DNA of 64,000 bases from Trichoderma breve (Eukaryota > Ascomycota > Sordariomycetes > Hypocreales > Hypocreaceae). The notes under the pieces were generated by a model. It had not been told where the DNA came from. It searched no databases and saw nothing but the letters and a program-made list of their open reading frames with translations. Shown piece by piece: positions 23,794 through 35,264 of the stretch (the stretch's first letter is position 1; each line of letters starts with the position of its first letter). Location: positions 3,968,001 to 4,032,000 of the forward strand of contig NC_079236.1 in assembly GCF_028502605.1 (NCBI RefSeq), in the 5' to 3' direction. The position numbers and the translations under genes are program-made.

Positions 23794-25139
23794 AGTAAAG
23801 TTCACACACACAAATGATAGACGGATATCATGAGAGAAATAATTGACGATGTGTTCATTATGTACCTTATTAATCATGAAGACTAACTCACCAATACTAA
23901 TGTTGATGACCTGTACTATTTTTTTATGTTGTCATTCTCTTGTATAAGTCAGAAATTTGGGTTTTATTCATTGCCATAGCCTGCTGACAGTGGTATTCAA
24001 CGTCTTCATTTCGTGATATTTGTCTTATATCACCAGAAGGGTTATACCGCATGCAGTGTTCTCTTAATCACCCACGGGCAGATCGCTTTGACGCTCAGAG
24101 TCACGGCGATACATCTTTGAAGTAAGGTGTGGCATATAATCTAAGTTTTGATGAGATCAAGAAATATGCGGATTCAGCTGTTGTTACACAGCGTAGGCTC
24201 TCGATCTTGTATAGCAGTGTTTAGCATCACGTCCACTGGTTCGTCGACTTCTAGCATGGATGTATATAACTTTTTTTACCTTATTTCCTATGCCTCAAGT
24301 TGGCCATTAGAGATAACATTCTCTTTCTCGTAAATGGTGTAGCCAGGGGATATCTCAGCTACTTGTTCACTTGCATCCATAGGTATGTTATGGTCGGTGT
24401 GTCATTTGCGCGGTTGCTTTAGACATCTTGATGATAAGCTGATTAGCAACTTATCTATTCTTCCGTGAAGTGAGCGATATCAAGGGCGCTAATTGACATT
24501 CTCGCGTGCGCGATATCTAGATATCGACTCCGTGATGGCGAAATTACAAACTCTCTTGCTGGTAACTCTGCCACCATAGAGCGAGAACAAATTTGTTCCA
24601 GTATCAACTGAGATGAGTCAATTCGGGATGAGATAAAGTCCGAGATACATATTTCCCCAGCAAATGCACTTTTCAGGACTACGCCTCGGATGTCGACTGT
24701 TGACAAAGGTAGCAGAATGGAACAAACCGCCGTTCTTGCTGTCTTCTAGGCTGTAGAATCATCATCATCATTAATTCAGGGCCAATTGCATCAGTGCCCA
24801 TGTAATCGACGTTCGCCGATATCCTATGACATGAATTTTTGTATTTAGCGCATTGTCAATGCCAAAATGTTGATCGCCGTTGATAACGAGAGGGTAAAGG
24901 AACAGATGCCGAAGCACCGGTGCTCGGCGCTCGGAGGTCTCCGACGGTCGTGTCAAAAACTTTGGACCAAAATGAGAATTTGGTCGAATAGCAGACGAGC
25001 CAGGCGTCCACGCCAACCGTGAATCCCCACTCGTGATTCATCCCACTCACGGTATTTAAATCACAGCTCCAAAAAGAGGAAGCAAAAAGGGTCTTGCAAA
25101 ACTGTTGCACAATTGAGTGTTGAGAATAATTGCGCCAAA
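23794..25139. other. Intergenic region upstream of adenine deaminase
   Basis: No supported gene; short frames (24148-24333, 24455-24706, 24771-25110) lack motifs. The proximal 100 bp contain TATTTAAAT near 25054, a plausible TATA-like element of the adenine deaminase gene. Confidence 0.5.
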
Positions 25140-26198
25140 ATGTGCAACGATAAACTACACGGATTCCTTCATGCTCTTCCGAAATGTGAGCATCATGTTC
25201 ACATAGAGGGTACCATCTCTCCGGAGCTGCTGTTCAGCCTTGCTTCCAAAAACGAGATATCTCTTCCATCGGATGACCCAGCCTTCGATAGTCCTGCAAC
25301 ACTTCTAGCTCGCTACCAAAACTTCACATCTCTCGACGATTTCTTGCATTACTACTTCATCGGCTTCTCCGTCCTTCTGGGTGTCTCAGACTTTGAGGCA
25401 CTGACGTATGACTATCTCTCTCTTGCATATTCACAAAAGGTCTATCATGCAGAGATATTCTTCGACCCGCAGGCCCATATCTCACGGGGAGTCACATATC
25501 AAACCGTCATTGCCGGTATGAATGCCGCAAAGAAAAGGGCCGCCGTCGATTTCCCCAAGCTCAGTGTGGAATTTATTCCCTGCTTGTTGCGTCATCTGCC
25601 AGTGCCATCCGGACACGGATTGCTCACCGAGCTTCTTGAGTCTGGGCACTTTTTTGACGGAACACTTGTCGGTTTTGGAATGTCCAGCACTGAATTGGGG
25701 ATGCATCCTTCGCTATACAAATCTGTCTACGAGGCAGCGCAATCTGCGGGGATTGTGAATCTCACGGCTCATTATGGTGAAGAAGGTCCTGCGGACTATG
25801 TCAAGGACGCTCTGTCAATTCTCGGTGTGGGACGCATAGATCATGGACGCCGCTCCATAGAAGATGCAGAGCTCATTGCGCATCTGGCAGAGTCAAATAC
25901 AATGCTGACTCTTTGCCCAATCTCCAACGTGGTGTTGAAAGGCGTGGATAGGATGCACGATCTTCCTATCCGAGAATTTCTAGATGCCAATGTCAGATTC
26001 AGCATCAACAGTGATGATCCTGCCTATTTTGGAGGCTACATACTAGAAAATTACTGTGCTGTCCAAGAAGCCTTCGGATTGGCTGTGGAGGACTGGGGAA
26101 AGATTGCTCGAGGAGCAATTGCGGGAAGCTGGTGCTCTCCGCTAAGAAAAGAGCAGCTTCTGCAAGAGGTTGACGATGTGATGAGACAATGGAATTAA
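25140..26198 (+). CDS. aah1: Adenine deaminase (Aah1-type)
   Basis: Intronless, 352 aa. The first ATG of the frame gives MCNDKLHGFLHALPKCEHHVH. Metal-binding His pair in HVHIEGT (H19 and H21), third His and catalytic Glu in TAHYGEE (H211 and E214), RIDHGRRS, and the metal-binding Asp in NSDDPAYFGGY (D292-D293) follow the adenosine/adenine deaminase family. The SDDPAYFGGY block and the length of about 350 aa favour the fungal adenine deaminase subgroup (adenine to hypoxanthine, purine salvage, cytoplasmic) over adenosine deaminase. No linked purine genes are seen. An ADAL-type nucleotide deaminase is the alternative but less likely. Confidence 0.88.
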   Translation: MCNDKLHGFLHALPKCEHHVHIEGTISPELLFSLASKNEISLPSDDPAFDSPATLLARYQNFTSLDDFLHYYFIGFSVLLGVSDFEALTYDYLSLAYSQKVYHAEIFFDPQAHISRGVTYQTVIAGMNAAKKRAAVDFPKLSVEFIPCLLRHLPVPSGHGLLTELLESGHFFDGTLVGFGMSSTELGMHPSLYKSVYEAAQSAGIVNLTAHYGEEGPADYVKDALSILGVGRIDHGRRSIEDAELIAHLAESNTMLTLCPISNVVLKGVDRMHDLPIREFLDANVRFSINSDDPAYFGGYILENYCAVQEAFGLAVEDWGKIARGAIAGSWCSPLRKEQLLQEVDDVMRQWN

Positions 26199-28622
26199 CA
26201 CGGTGAAGTAGATTTTATTCACAAAACGAAATGACGTCGTGTCGACTACTTTATGACTCTGTCTATTGCACTTGCTTCTAAGTGCCACGTATTCGATGAT
26301 CATAAATCATGCTCGCGTCCATGAAGAGTGAGGTTGCAGTAGCCCAGTCACATGCATGGATAAAACCCCATATGATGCGGTAATGTGTAATACGGGTTTG
26401 GGATCACAAAATGAGAGTGGTAGCACAGAGGAGGAGTCAATTTGTCCAAGGGGATTGGCCAAGTTCACAGACATGAGAATCCATATTGTAAGACATATTT
26501 AGCGCGGATCAAAAACTTGGTGCTGATCGGTAGTTTGGAAGATGTAAGATGGCCCTGAAGGACTGAAATTGGCGCGTTACTAGCTCCAGTTAGGCTCTAG
26601 GTACAGGTGGATTGAGTTTGACAACTGGTGGAGAGGCAGAAATAGTTTTTGAAGTCTGCCCGAATTCTCCTTACCCTACACTGAGATGTTGAAATGCGAT
26701 TGAGGTTCTTGAATGAGGAAAGAGGTTACATGGGAGCTGAAAGTGACACCTTGGGAATGTTCAGCCTGATAAAATCCACCATCTATCGTATGATTGCGAA
26801 GAGGTTTGTTGAAATGCGCGTATAACATTACCAAATAAACATGGCGCTGGCGAATGCTAAGACATAAGCTTTATCCAAACAAGCTCCACATCAAGATTCC
26901 CCTGAGGAGGCGCTGGTTGAAGAACGCATAGGCATGAAGAGCACCCAAATTTCCATACTATCATAGATGAATTGTATGCTATGGAACTTCGTCCTGTGGG
27001 TTTCAATACTGTATTATTTTGCGAATGATGGGGCCAATTAGAGATTGGTGAGTGCCGATCCGGGGAAACTGAATTTGCCAAGACTGATCCACGTGCGTGA
27101 AAGGTTGCAGATGGGCGACCCCAGATTAACCTAAAGTTTTACGTGTGCAAGAGAGAAGGCTCTTGTGATGCAGTGTTGCATTTTGGCTCTGATTCTGACT
27201 CTGACTCGGCACGACGTGGTGCAGTACTTTGGGCGTGCTATAAGCAGACAATCTCATGGTTGATTCCATTTTCCCCCTAGTCGACTCCCCGTGTAGTGTC
27301 GCACATCCACATAAACACGCATTATATAAGCGTATGAACAGCAGCAGCAGCAGCAGAAACACGCGCATATTAAAAACCTCTCTATAAACTCTATTTTGTC
27401 CTGCCAGTCGTCCAGAAGGAGCCTGAGTCAAGGAGAGAGGAGACAGGGATAAGGCTGAACACATGCATGCTAGTAGACTCTGCAGGGCTGTTCCATGAGC
27501 GGATGGGATTTAAGGTTGAGATTTGCGCATCTACTGCCTGGTACAGTAATAGGAGGTACAAACTTCAAAGTACCTACTCTATAAACTGCTGTACTTATGG
27601 TAGTAGTAACAATTGCCTTAGGTAATAATGTAATAACAACCCGTATTGCCTGGTAATCCAAGCCCCCCATTCCCCTTTTTTTCACATACTACCAAAATAC
27701 TTGATTTTAACCTTGAAAGATTCCCCATTTTGGGTCAGTATTCCGGAGCCTGGACTGCGCTGGCCGAGAATTACAAATGGCCCTATTTCGACTAGTACAG
27801 GTCTCGCTTGGTACCTTAGTACTAACTCATCGGCATCGGCGCAAGTCTCGATTACTTGTACCCACTTGCCTGAATTTGGCCCCGAGATTTCCAAGGAAAA
27901 AGAGCGCGAGGCCGGGGCGCGCTAAGCCAAACCGGGCTGCGAAAATACCAAAAAACCTGATGGCCTAGTTAATGTTTAGGACTATTTGCTCCGCAACACC
28001 CCACCTTTTGGCCGGCATTATCAGTTTTGTAGCCTTCTGATTGGCTGCCTGAGCACCCGACCAATCTCCGGCGAACCGGCGAAGCGGACGAGGATTACCT
28101 AAGCCCACCTGGCCCGGTTTCCAAGGTTTCTCTGGTCTCTTGGTCGCGTCCACTGTCATGCAGCAGCAGCACAAGCACAGCACCAACAAGCGCTGATCAT
28201 TGCGCTGGGCTGGCCATCCATCGTCTCTTTTTCGTTTTCCATTTCCATTTGCTGGATTACACTTGCGATAGACGCATATTCTGTATTTTGCTTCTAGACA
28301 GTGATTCATTCATTCGATAGACAAACTCGATCCGGACTACCGACAGCGACAAGCGACAAGGCTGGCGATTGACTCGATCAGAAAAGCGAAAAAGGACAGG
28401 GAAAAAAAGAGAAAGGATTGGAGACAACATCCAATCCTTATGCTGCATCTCGTCATCGACACTCGCCCGCAATCTTCAATCCATCATCCCTTCGACAAAC
28501 CACTCGAGCAGCATGTTGCGTGGTAAGAATCCATAACAGCAGCCATTCCCACGGAGAATGTCCTGCCTGGAGCCCTGCCAGCCCGCTGCATCGTCATTCT
28601 CCATCGCCATCGCCCGCTGAAA
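26199..28622. other. Long intergenic region upstream of histidine kinase
   Basis: About 2.4 kb without a supported gene. It includes a (CAG)6 microsatellite at 27339-27356. The last 400 bp are rich in pyrimidine and GACAAGC-like tracts and probably encode a long 5' leader, common for fungal signalling genes. Short open frames on both strands (for example the minus frame at 27126-27464) owe their leucine run to the CAG repeat. Confidence 0.5.
27339..27356 (+). repeat. (CAG)6 microsatellite
   Basis: Six uninterrupted CAG units about 1.27 kb before the histidine kinase ATG, in apparently non-coding DNA. Confidence 0.85.
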
Positions 28623-31600
28623 ATGAGAGTCGCCATCCGGGAGCAGCTCGCCGCGCTTGTCCTTTTCGCCGTCCTGCTTTCCCTCGCCATCATCTCCATC
28701 CCGACATGGATCTTTGTCCACAACTTCGTCGTCGGCGTCGAGTCCGACGGCCTGGCATTGACAGCAATGCTCAAGGCCTCTGAGATTGCGTCCGAGCTGG
28801 AGCTGGGCCAGACCATCTGCTCGACCATCGCCAGCCGCATCCTGCTGCAGCAGGCCTTCGCCGACTTCTATAACCAAAACTCGTCCAGTCCCTTTGCAAA
28901 AGCCCGTGCCGATCTGGAGAGCGCAATGGGCGTCAAGGGGGGCATCAACGGCGTGCTGCAGGCCCGGCTCTACTCCCGAAACACCACCGGCGGCGATCAT
29001 GGCGGCCTTCTGAGCGTCACTGGTGCCGGCGTGGGCAATGCGACAGATAACATTGTGCTCCCTTACCTGGCGCCCGACGGCTCCCGGGTCAACCTCAGCG
29101 ATACCGAGTACGGCTACCCCCTGTCGCTCTACCCCAACATCACATACACAAGTCTCGGATACCCAAACCCGTATGTCCCGTCAACGCCGGCGTTTGGTGC
29201 CTATGCCTTCCCCAATGTCAACCTCAGCACCGGCGGCGGCCTTGTGCTGGGCCCCCTGGTCATCAACGAAACCTTCGCCCTCATCTCTCTCACCATCCCC
29301 GTCAGGTCCTACGCCATCTCGGGCTTCATCCTTGGGTACATGACGTTGGTTCTCGCCGCGGGCTCGTTGTCCGACATTCAATCGTCGCCTGAAGGCTTGG
29401 GCTCAACCGGCATCGTCCTCCTTGTTGGGCCAGCCAACCCTTCAAATCGCTTCAACGTGTCCCAGCCAGCCAGCAACGATACGTATTCGCCTACGCAGCC
29501 CAGCTTCAGAAACACCCCTGTTCGTTTCGTCATCCCCCCAGTACCTAAGGATGGGCAGCCCGATCGGCATTCTAGAAGGAATTATATGGACGGCAACTGG
29601 TATGCACGTCCGTTCCCATTATATCAGTTCCCGAGCTTGACAAAAGTCTACACCCGCAAACTGTCACCGTTGAACAACTCCACAGTCGACCTATCAACGA
29701 CCAATGAGCAGGGCGTCCCCGTGGCCGTGGGTGTCGCCCGTCCGGCCACAACCCTCGTCAACTGGGCCGTTGTGGTGGAAAAGGCCAAGAGCGAGGCCTA
29801 TGAGCCCATTGACAAGCTGAGAGATATCCTCCTGGGGTGTGTCTTTGGGACAGCTGGTCTTGTCGCAATTCTCATCTTTCCTTGCGCACACCTCAGCGTC
29901 ATGTCTATCCGCCGGCTCAAGTCTGCCACGGAGAAATCCATCAACCCTCCTGGATACGATGACGAATTTGATGATGCATTTGACGAGGAAAACCCAAGCT
30001 CGGGAGCTACCAGCTCCAAGCGATCCGATCGAGGATTCTTTGCTACCATCTGGCGGAGGATATTCAGGGAGAAAAAGATCATCCCCATTTCCGAAGCCGA
30101 TGCTCACCGACACGTCTTCAAGATTCCTGGGAGAGTCGAGGTCGGGAAACACTATATTACCGACGAGTTGACGGAGCTTACCGATACATTCAACAGCATG
30201 ACAGACGAGCTGTTGAAACAATACACATCTTTAGAAGAAAAGGTTCAAGAGAGAACGAGGGAGTTGGAAGTTAGTAAGAGAGCGGCCGAAGCTGCCAACG
30301 AGAGCAAGACGCTCTTCATCGCCAATATTTCTCACGAATTAAAAACACCCCTGAATGGCATCATGGGCATGTGCGCTGTTTGCATGGAAGAAGACGACAT
30401 TGTACGAATAAAGCAGTCCCTCAAAACACTCTATAGATCAGGTACGTGTCACCCCCCCTGCTTGTTGAGGAGCCCCATATCTCCTAGCTTGACATTTTGC
30501 TTACCACATTCACTAGGTGACCTCCTGCTACATCTTCTAGAAGATCTTCTTAGTTTCTCCAAGAACCAAATTGGCCAGCACATTAGCCTCGAGGAGAGAG
30601 AGTTTCGGTTGGGCGACATCAAGTCACAAATGTTGTCCATCTTCGACAAGCAGGTGCGCGAGAGCGACATCACATTCACCGTGAGCCTTCTCAGCACCGA
30701 AAACACAGAGCTAGATGAGATTTTCGACTCAGAAAAGAGACTGCCCGCCCTTGGCCCCGACGGCATGGGTCGACTGAAAGATGTCTATGTCTGGGGTGAC
30801 CAGCATAGAATTCTGCAGGTCATGATTAATCTCGTCAACAACAGTCTAAAGTTCACTCCCGCCGGCGGCAAAGTAGATTTGCGAATCCGGTGCATTTCCG
30901 AGGTTGAGCAGCCGAATAATGACAATAGCCGGACCTCATCTTTGTCTAAAAGTGGTTCAACACGAGTTGGGCGAAGCCGGCATAGAGGCAGTACGGGATC
31001 TAGCCGATCTACCAATTCTAGAACAACGAATGCTTCTGCAACGCTCAGGAACGGCACTGCTCTCTCAATCAATCCCATGGATCCCAAGGCCACTCCCCAT
31101 GTTCGCGTCCGAGAGAGGTCACCGACACCGCCGCCGCCAAACGCGAAGCCCTACATATTTGAATTTGAGGTGGAAGATACAGGCCCTGGTATCCCTGAGC
31201 ATATGCAAGACAAGATTTTTGAACCGTTTGTTCAAGGTGATCTTGGCTTGAACAGGAAGTTTGGGGGAACTGGCCTGGGACTGAGCATCTGCTCGCAGTT
31301 GGCCAAGCTGATGGGCGGATCAGTTACTCTGAAGAGCACTGTGGGTGTCGGATCAACGTTTACGATGCAAATTCCCCTCAAGTTTGTCAAGGACCGCCCG
31401 CCGAGTACAGCTTCCAGCAGCACGAATTCGAGACCAACCAGCGTTAGATCTACGGCTGGTGACCATGCCCGAAATCCCATGAATTCCATGAACTCCATGA
31501 ATGGATCGGCATCGCCTCTGCAAGACCCCAAATCTAAGAGCACCCCGGCTCTGCTAGACAACAAACTGCCCCGTCTCGTGGGCCTCAGCGCGCCGTTTTT

Positions 31601-32168
31601 CGCAAAGTCTACATCCGCTCCAAGCAAGGAGGATCAGACCGCGGCCATTGACAAGGCAATGGCGAACAAGACGGGCAAGGGTAAACTTCGCGTGTTGGTT
31701 GCCGACGATAATGCAACCAATGTCGAGGTGGTGAGTAGGATGCTCAAGCTCGAAGAAGTTTACGACGTTGCCATTGCCAAGGACGGCCAGGAGGCTTACG
31801 AGTTGGTCAAAGCCAGCATGGAGAAGAACCAGCGCTTTGATGTAATATTTATGGACATTCAGATGCCAAACGTCGACGGCTTACAATCGACTCGACTTAT
31901 TCGCAAGATGGGCTACGTGGCCCCCATCGTTGCGCTTACCGCTTTCTCCGAAGAGAGCAATGTAAAAGAGTGTATAGAATCAGGCATGGACGAGTTTTTG
32001 AGCAAACCCATCAGGCGGCCAGCCCTGAAGAAGGTGCTCAAGAAGTTCGTCACGATTCCAGAAGAACCCGAGACAACTGGCTCGATGAAAGAAAAGGGAT
32101 CCAACCACACGTATACGATGAATGGGACAAACGGAACAAACGGGATAAATGGGAAAATAAGGGAATAA
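28623..32168 (+). CDS. sln1: SLN1-type hybrid histidine kinase (osmosensor family)
   Basis: Two exons, 28623-30441 and 30517-32168, give 1156 aa. The N-terminal membrane segment (LAALVLFAVLLSLAIISIPTW) is followed by an extracytoplasmic sensor of about 360 residues with NxS/T sites, and a second membrane segment (LLGCVFGTAGLVAILIFP) at about 400-425. Then come a HAMP-like linker, a coiled coil (LEEKVQERTRELEVSKRAAE) and the H-box NISHELKTPLNG with phospho-acceptor about H571. The ATPase domain has an N-box (INLVNNSLKFTPAGG), DTGPGIP, FEPFVQGD and GGTGLGLSI. The receiver starts near residue 996 with VADDN, phospho-acceptor D1053 in FMDIQMPNVDG and LSKP. This is group VI (Sln1/TcsB), which feeds the Ypd1-Ssk1 phosphorelay controlling HOG MAPK signalling. 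The tail is NGT-rich. Confidence 0.95.
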   Translation: MRVAIREQLAALVLFAVLLSLAIISIPTWIFVHNFVVGVESDGLALTAMLKASEIASELELGQTICSTIASRILLQQAFADFYNQNSSSPFAKARADLESAMGVKGGINGVLQARLYSRNTTGGDHGGLLSVTGAGVGNATDNIVLPYLAPDGSRVNLSDTEYGYPLSLYPNITYTSLGYPNPYVPSTPAFGAYAFPNVNLSTGGGLVLGPLVINETFALISLTIPVRSYAISGFILGYMTLVLAAGSLSDIQSSPEGLGSTGIVLLVGPANPSNRFNVSQPASNDTYSPTQPSFRNTPVRFVIPPVPKDGQPDRHSRRNYMDGNWYARPFPLYQFPSLTKVYTRKLSPLNNSTVDLSTTNEQGVPVAVGVARPATTLVNWAVVVEKAKSEAYEPIDKLRDILLGCVFGTAGLVAILIFPCAHLSVMSIRRLKSATEKSINPPGYDDEFDDAFDEENPSSGATSSKRSDRGFFATIWRRIFREKKIIPISEADAHRHVFKIPGRVEVGKHYITDELTELTDTFNSMTDELLKQYTSLEEKVQERTRELEVSKRAAEAANESKTLFIANISHELKTPLNGIMGMCAVCMEEDDIVRIKQSLKTLYRSGTCHPPCLLRSPISPSLTFCLPHSLGDLLLHLLEDLLSFSKNQIGQHISLEEREFRLGDIKSQMLSIFDKQVRESDITFTVSLLSTENTELDEIFDSEKRLPALGPDGMGRLKDVYVWGDQHRILQVMINLVNNSLKFTPAGGKVDLRIRCISEVEQPNNDNSRTSSLSKSGSTRVGRSRHRGSTGSSRSTNSRTTNASATLRNGTALSINPMDPKATPHVRVRERSPTPPPPNAKPYIFEFEVEDTGPGIPEHMQDKIFEPFVQGDLGLNRKFGGTGLGLSICSQLAKLMGGSVTLKSTVGVGSTFTMQIPLKFVKDRPPSTASSSTNSRPTSVRSTAGDHARNPMNSMNSMNGSASPLQDPKSKSTPALLDNKLPRLVGLSAPFFAKSTSAPSKEDQTAAIDKAMANKTGKGKLRVLVADDNATNVEVVSRMLKLEEVYDVAIAKDGQEAYELVKASMEKNQRFDVIFMDIQMPNVDGLQSTRLIRKMGYVAPIVALTAFSEESNVKECIESGMDEFLSKPIRRPALKKVLKKFVTIPEEPETTGSMKEKGSNHTYTMNGTNGTNGINGKIRE

Positions 32169-33030
32169 GCGTACTGTATAGAATAATAATATCTTTTTTT
32201 TTTGTTTCTTGGTTTACGAAGGAGTTTCACACATCTGGTGATGATTTTGGGTTGGTCTGTTATTGGTGGCTGGGGCGGTTTGTTTGCGTCGTCGACTTTG
32301 CCTGACAAAACTCAGGCTACACATTTGTACATAGAAAGAAGTTTTTGGCAGCATTAACTCCATATTAGACTCGTGCAGTCTCTTTTTCTGCATTCTCGAT
32401 CGGATTCTACGCTGCTGGATCGACGTCGGCTCCTAAAAATGCCTAGTTGTAACCCCACATCCCCTTGCCGGCCGGTTCCTACGAGTAATTTGACATTCGT
32501 CGATTCTGTCTGAAAGGGCCGATGGCTGGAGACGCCGTGCCCGCTTGAGCCTAACTCTTAATCCCCCTTTACTGAATCCAAGTTGTTTGTCTATGCCTCG
32601 GTAAAGCCCCTCGGGATTTCTCTATCCTCGTATAAATCTGGGGTCGCGTATTTTGTGTTCCAAAGGCTAGTTGACATGATAATGTGACTGGTCTGGGGCT
32701 ATTCAACCGGTGAGCTTCCCCGCCGGATGAATGATGAGTGTGTGTGTGTAGCTGAAGCAGCCTGTACCCATACGAAGTGCCAAGCGTAGGTAGCGCCTGT
32801 CATATTTAGTGATCTAGGCTTGAACAGGTAGAGTATGTTTTCTAGACTACATGAAAGTATTCCCATATGGCATTAGTCCAAAGGTGGGCTCTTTGCGGTT
32901 AGACTTTCGAACACACATAAATGCTTTGCAAACTGTATAGCCTTCAGCTCTACACTATTTTGGTAGAGAAGGCACAAATACTATCGTTTGATACCAGCAA
33001 CAACACGATCGTCTCCCCATCCAGCTACTC
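32169..33030. other. Convergent 3' intergenic region
   Basis: Lies between the kinase stop and the P450 stop. It has a T-run near 32195, a GTGTGTGTGT patch near 32740 and no coding signal. Confidence 0.55.
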
Positions 33031-34636
33031 TTATACAGTTGTCCTTGCCTTGACGGTTACATCAAAGTTATTCGGCTTGACAAACCAGTAGTTTGTTGTT
33101 TTCCAATCCCTTTGCCTATCTTGTAGCTCAAAATCAAAGTTTTTGATAAGTAGTGGAATGAGCTTTGACATTTCCAGATAGGAAATGTGTCGACCGATGC
33201 AAGTGCGAGATCCCAAACCAAACTACTCCCACATTAGTAATTGATAATTTTCTTTTGTATGCTGTAAACATCAAGGGCTCGTTCATTTAGGTGATACTTA
33301 CCGGCAAGTAGTATGCGTTCATCTGTCCAATCCTATCGCCTCCTTCTTTTTCAGCTTCCAGCCATCTCTCTGGTCGGAATGCTGCAGCATCTCTGCCAAA
33401 TACGTCTTCGTTATAGTGCGCAGTCCATGTATTAAGGCCAATAGTTGTGCCCTCTGGAAAGAATTGCCCATTCAGCTCCAGTCCACCCTCAGTGACAGTT
33501 CTCCAAAGAGGAAGTCCAGTGGCGGGATGAAGACGCAGCGCTTCCTTCATGACCGCCTGCCAATATGGCATCTCAAGACTCTCTTTGAAGCTCAAATGGC
33601 CCCCGGCAGAGGTAGATCGGTCAACCTCCTCTCTGAGTTTCCTCATCACATCTGGATATTTGAGAAGATAGTACAAAATGGCTGATAGGCTGATGGCAGT
33701 GGTGTCAGAGCCGGCAATAATGTTGGACATGCTCATCATAAAAACATGATAGTCGGTGACCTTGGATGGGGCATCTTTATTTTTAATCATAATTTTTTCC
33801 AGGAAATCCTCGGGAGACCCGTCAGCATGCGATATTGCCTTTTCTTCGCTCATCTCCTTTTCGGCCTTTCGTTGACGGATTCGCTCTTTCACATATCCTG
33901 CGAGATACATACGTCCAGCAGCCCCTCCAATGCCGAAGAAACTGGTGACGGCAAATACGTAGGGATGAAGGGAAGAGAAAATGCCAATAAGAGTAGAGTA
34001 AGCCATGACTTTATGCAGAGCCTGCAGCAGGCCAGAGACGTCCTCTCCACGATCGAGAAAGCCAAATGGTTTGGAGAATGTAATATTCCCAATAACGTCG
34101 AATGCATAACACTGGAACCAGTGACCCATGTTAATGGGCTCGCGGCTTTTCGAGGATATGGATAAGCGGTTTACTAGGACATCCGCACATTCGTCCACGT
34201 ATTTCTCGTAGCTGACAAGACTGGACATGCTGTACAGGCCTTGAAACACCCTCCTTGTCTGGGCGTGCCGTTTAATATCTTTATCTGGAAACATGGTCCA
34301 CATATCTGGACTCGGATGTTTCCATCCGTCATACCATTCTGATTTTGGTAGTTTCGAGCCGATGCCATACACCGTGTTTACCGCTTCTGGTATATCGATG
34401 CTGTACATGTTTGGGGCGAGACGCACCACCGGGCCGTATTTTCGATGAAGTTGGATATTTTCCTGTTCGAAGCCGCCGAGGGCCACACGCCTGAAATACC
34501 ATAGTCGAGTAAATCGTGCTAGAAAAGGTCCAGGAATTTTGCGTGTTGGCGAAGTAAGGCTTCTAATAAGGAACAATAGAAGGCGGGCTAAGAGCACCAC
34601 ACCCCCAGCCAAACCAATAAGCTTCAAAGGCAACAT
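33031..34636 (-). CDS. Cytochrome P450 monooxygenase (pisatin-demethylase-like)
   Basis: Two exons, 34636-33302 and 33222-33031, give 508 aa. An N-terminal anchor (LAGGVVLLARLLLFLIRSL) and proline hinge KIPGPFLARFTRLWYF indicate an ER-bound microsomal P450. I-helix AGSDTT (about 308-313), the ExxR pair in KEALRLHP (E365 and R368), the PERF-like FRPERW and the heme-binding loop FGLGSRTCIGRH with ligand C453 are all present; the intron falls just before the heme loop. The overall pattern resembles the pisatin-demethylase-like CYP families of fungi, which hydroxylate or demethylate aromatic or terpenoid compounds. The substrate cannot be read. The next gene on the same strand encodes a dienelactone-hydrolase-like fusion. 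Confidence 0.94.
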
Positions 34637-35264
34637 GATTGCTTTGAGTTGCTACCAGACAGTAAAAAATACAACAAAAAGAAAACTACATTGCCCAAAT
34701 AAATCCTCCTTTATTCACCCTTTAATATTTACTCGTTGCCCTCTACCATAGACCATTAATGATGGCCGAGATGCCGAGTTACCCCAGATTCCGCCCGCAC
34801 CAACAGGCTCGGACGAATAGTGTAACATCCTAGCTACAGCTATGGATCCAACGGATGGTGTCGGCCCAGTGGGGTTGCAAAGCGCGCCTCCATTCCGCGA
34901 TCCTGGCCAGTGAAAGCCGCTCTCTATGGCTGCACAAAGCAGATCTCTCTCCTCCCGTTGTCACTTACCGAGATCACAAGAGCCAATCGGTGGTATATTT
35001 AGCCATGACTATGCCTGTATCTACCGGGGGCGCGACAATTCCGTCCTCAACTCGGGATTTGAAGCGTCACATCAACGACCGGCTCGGCCTTAAACAATGA
35101 TTCGGGTCCGGCAATGCTACCTAAAGAGGCGTTCAAACCGGCCCCGAAGACCATGTCCTTGTGGTTTAACAATCCAGCGCTTAATCATATAACCGCCATC
35201 TCCAGACAAGGTGATCCTAAAATACACAAATTTCGTGGAAATATGAACGAGTTTGACGTTCGCC
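34637..35264. other. P450 promoter and 3' region of DLH/NTF2 gene
   Basis: About 630 bp, both neighbouring genes on the minus strand. Near 35060-35115 several CGG triplets occur (CCGGCTCGGCC, TCGGGTCCGG), possible Zn2Cys6 contacts, but without clear symmetry. No gene. Confidence 0.45.

Noticed and set aside
27126..27464. 112-codon minus frame with a leucine run resembling a signal peptide
   Set aside because: The leucines come from the (CAG)6 microsatellite; no domain, no good start context.
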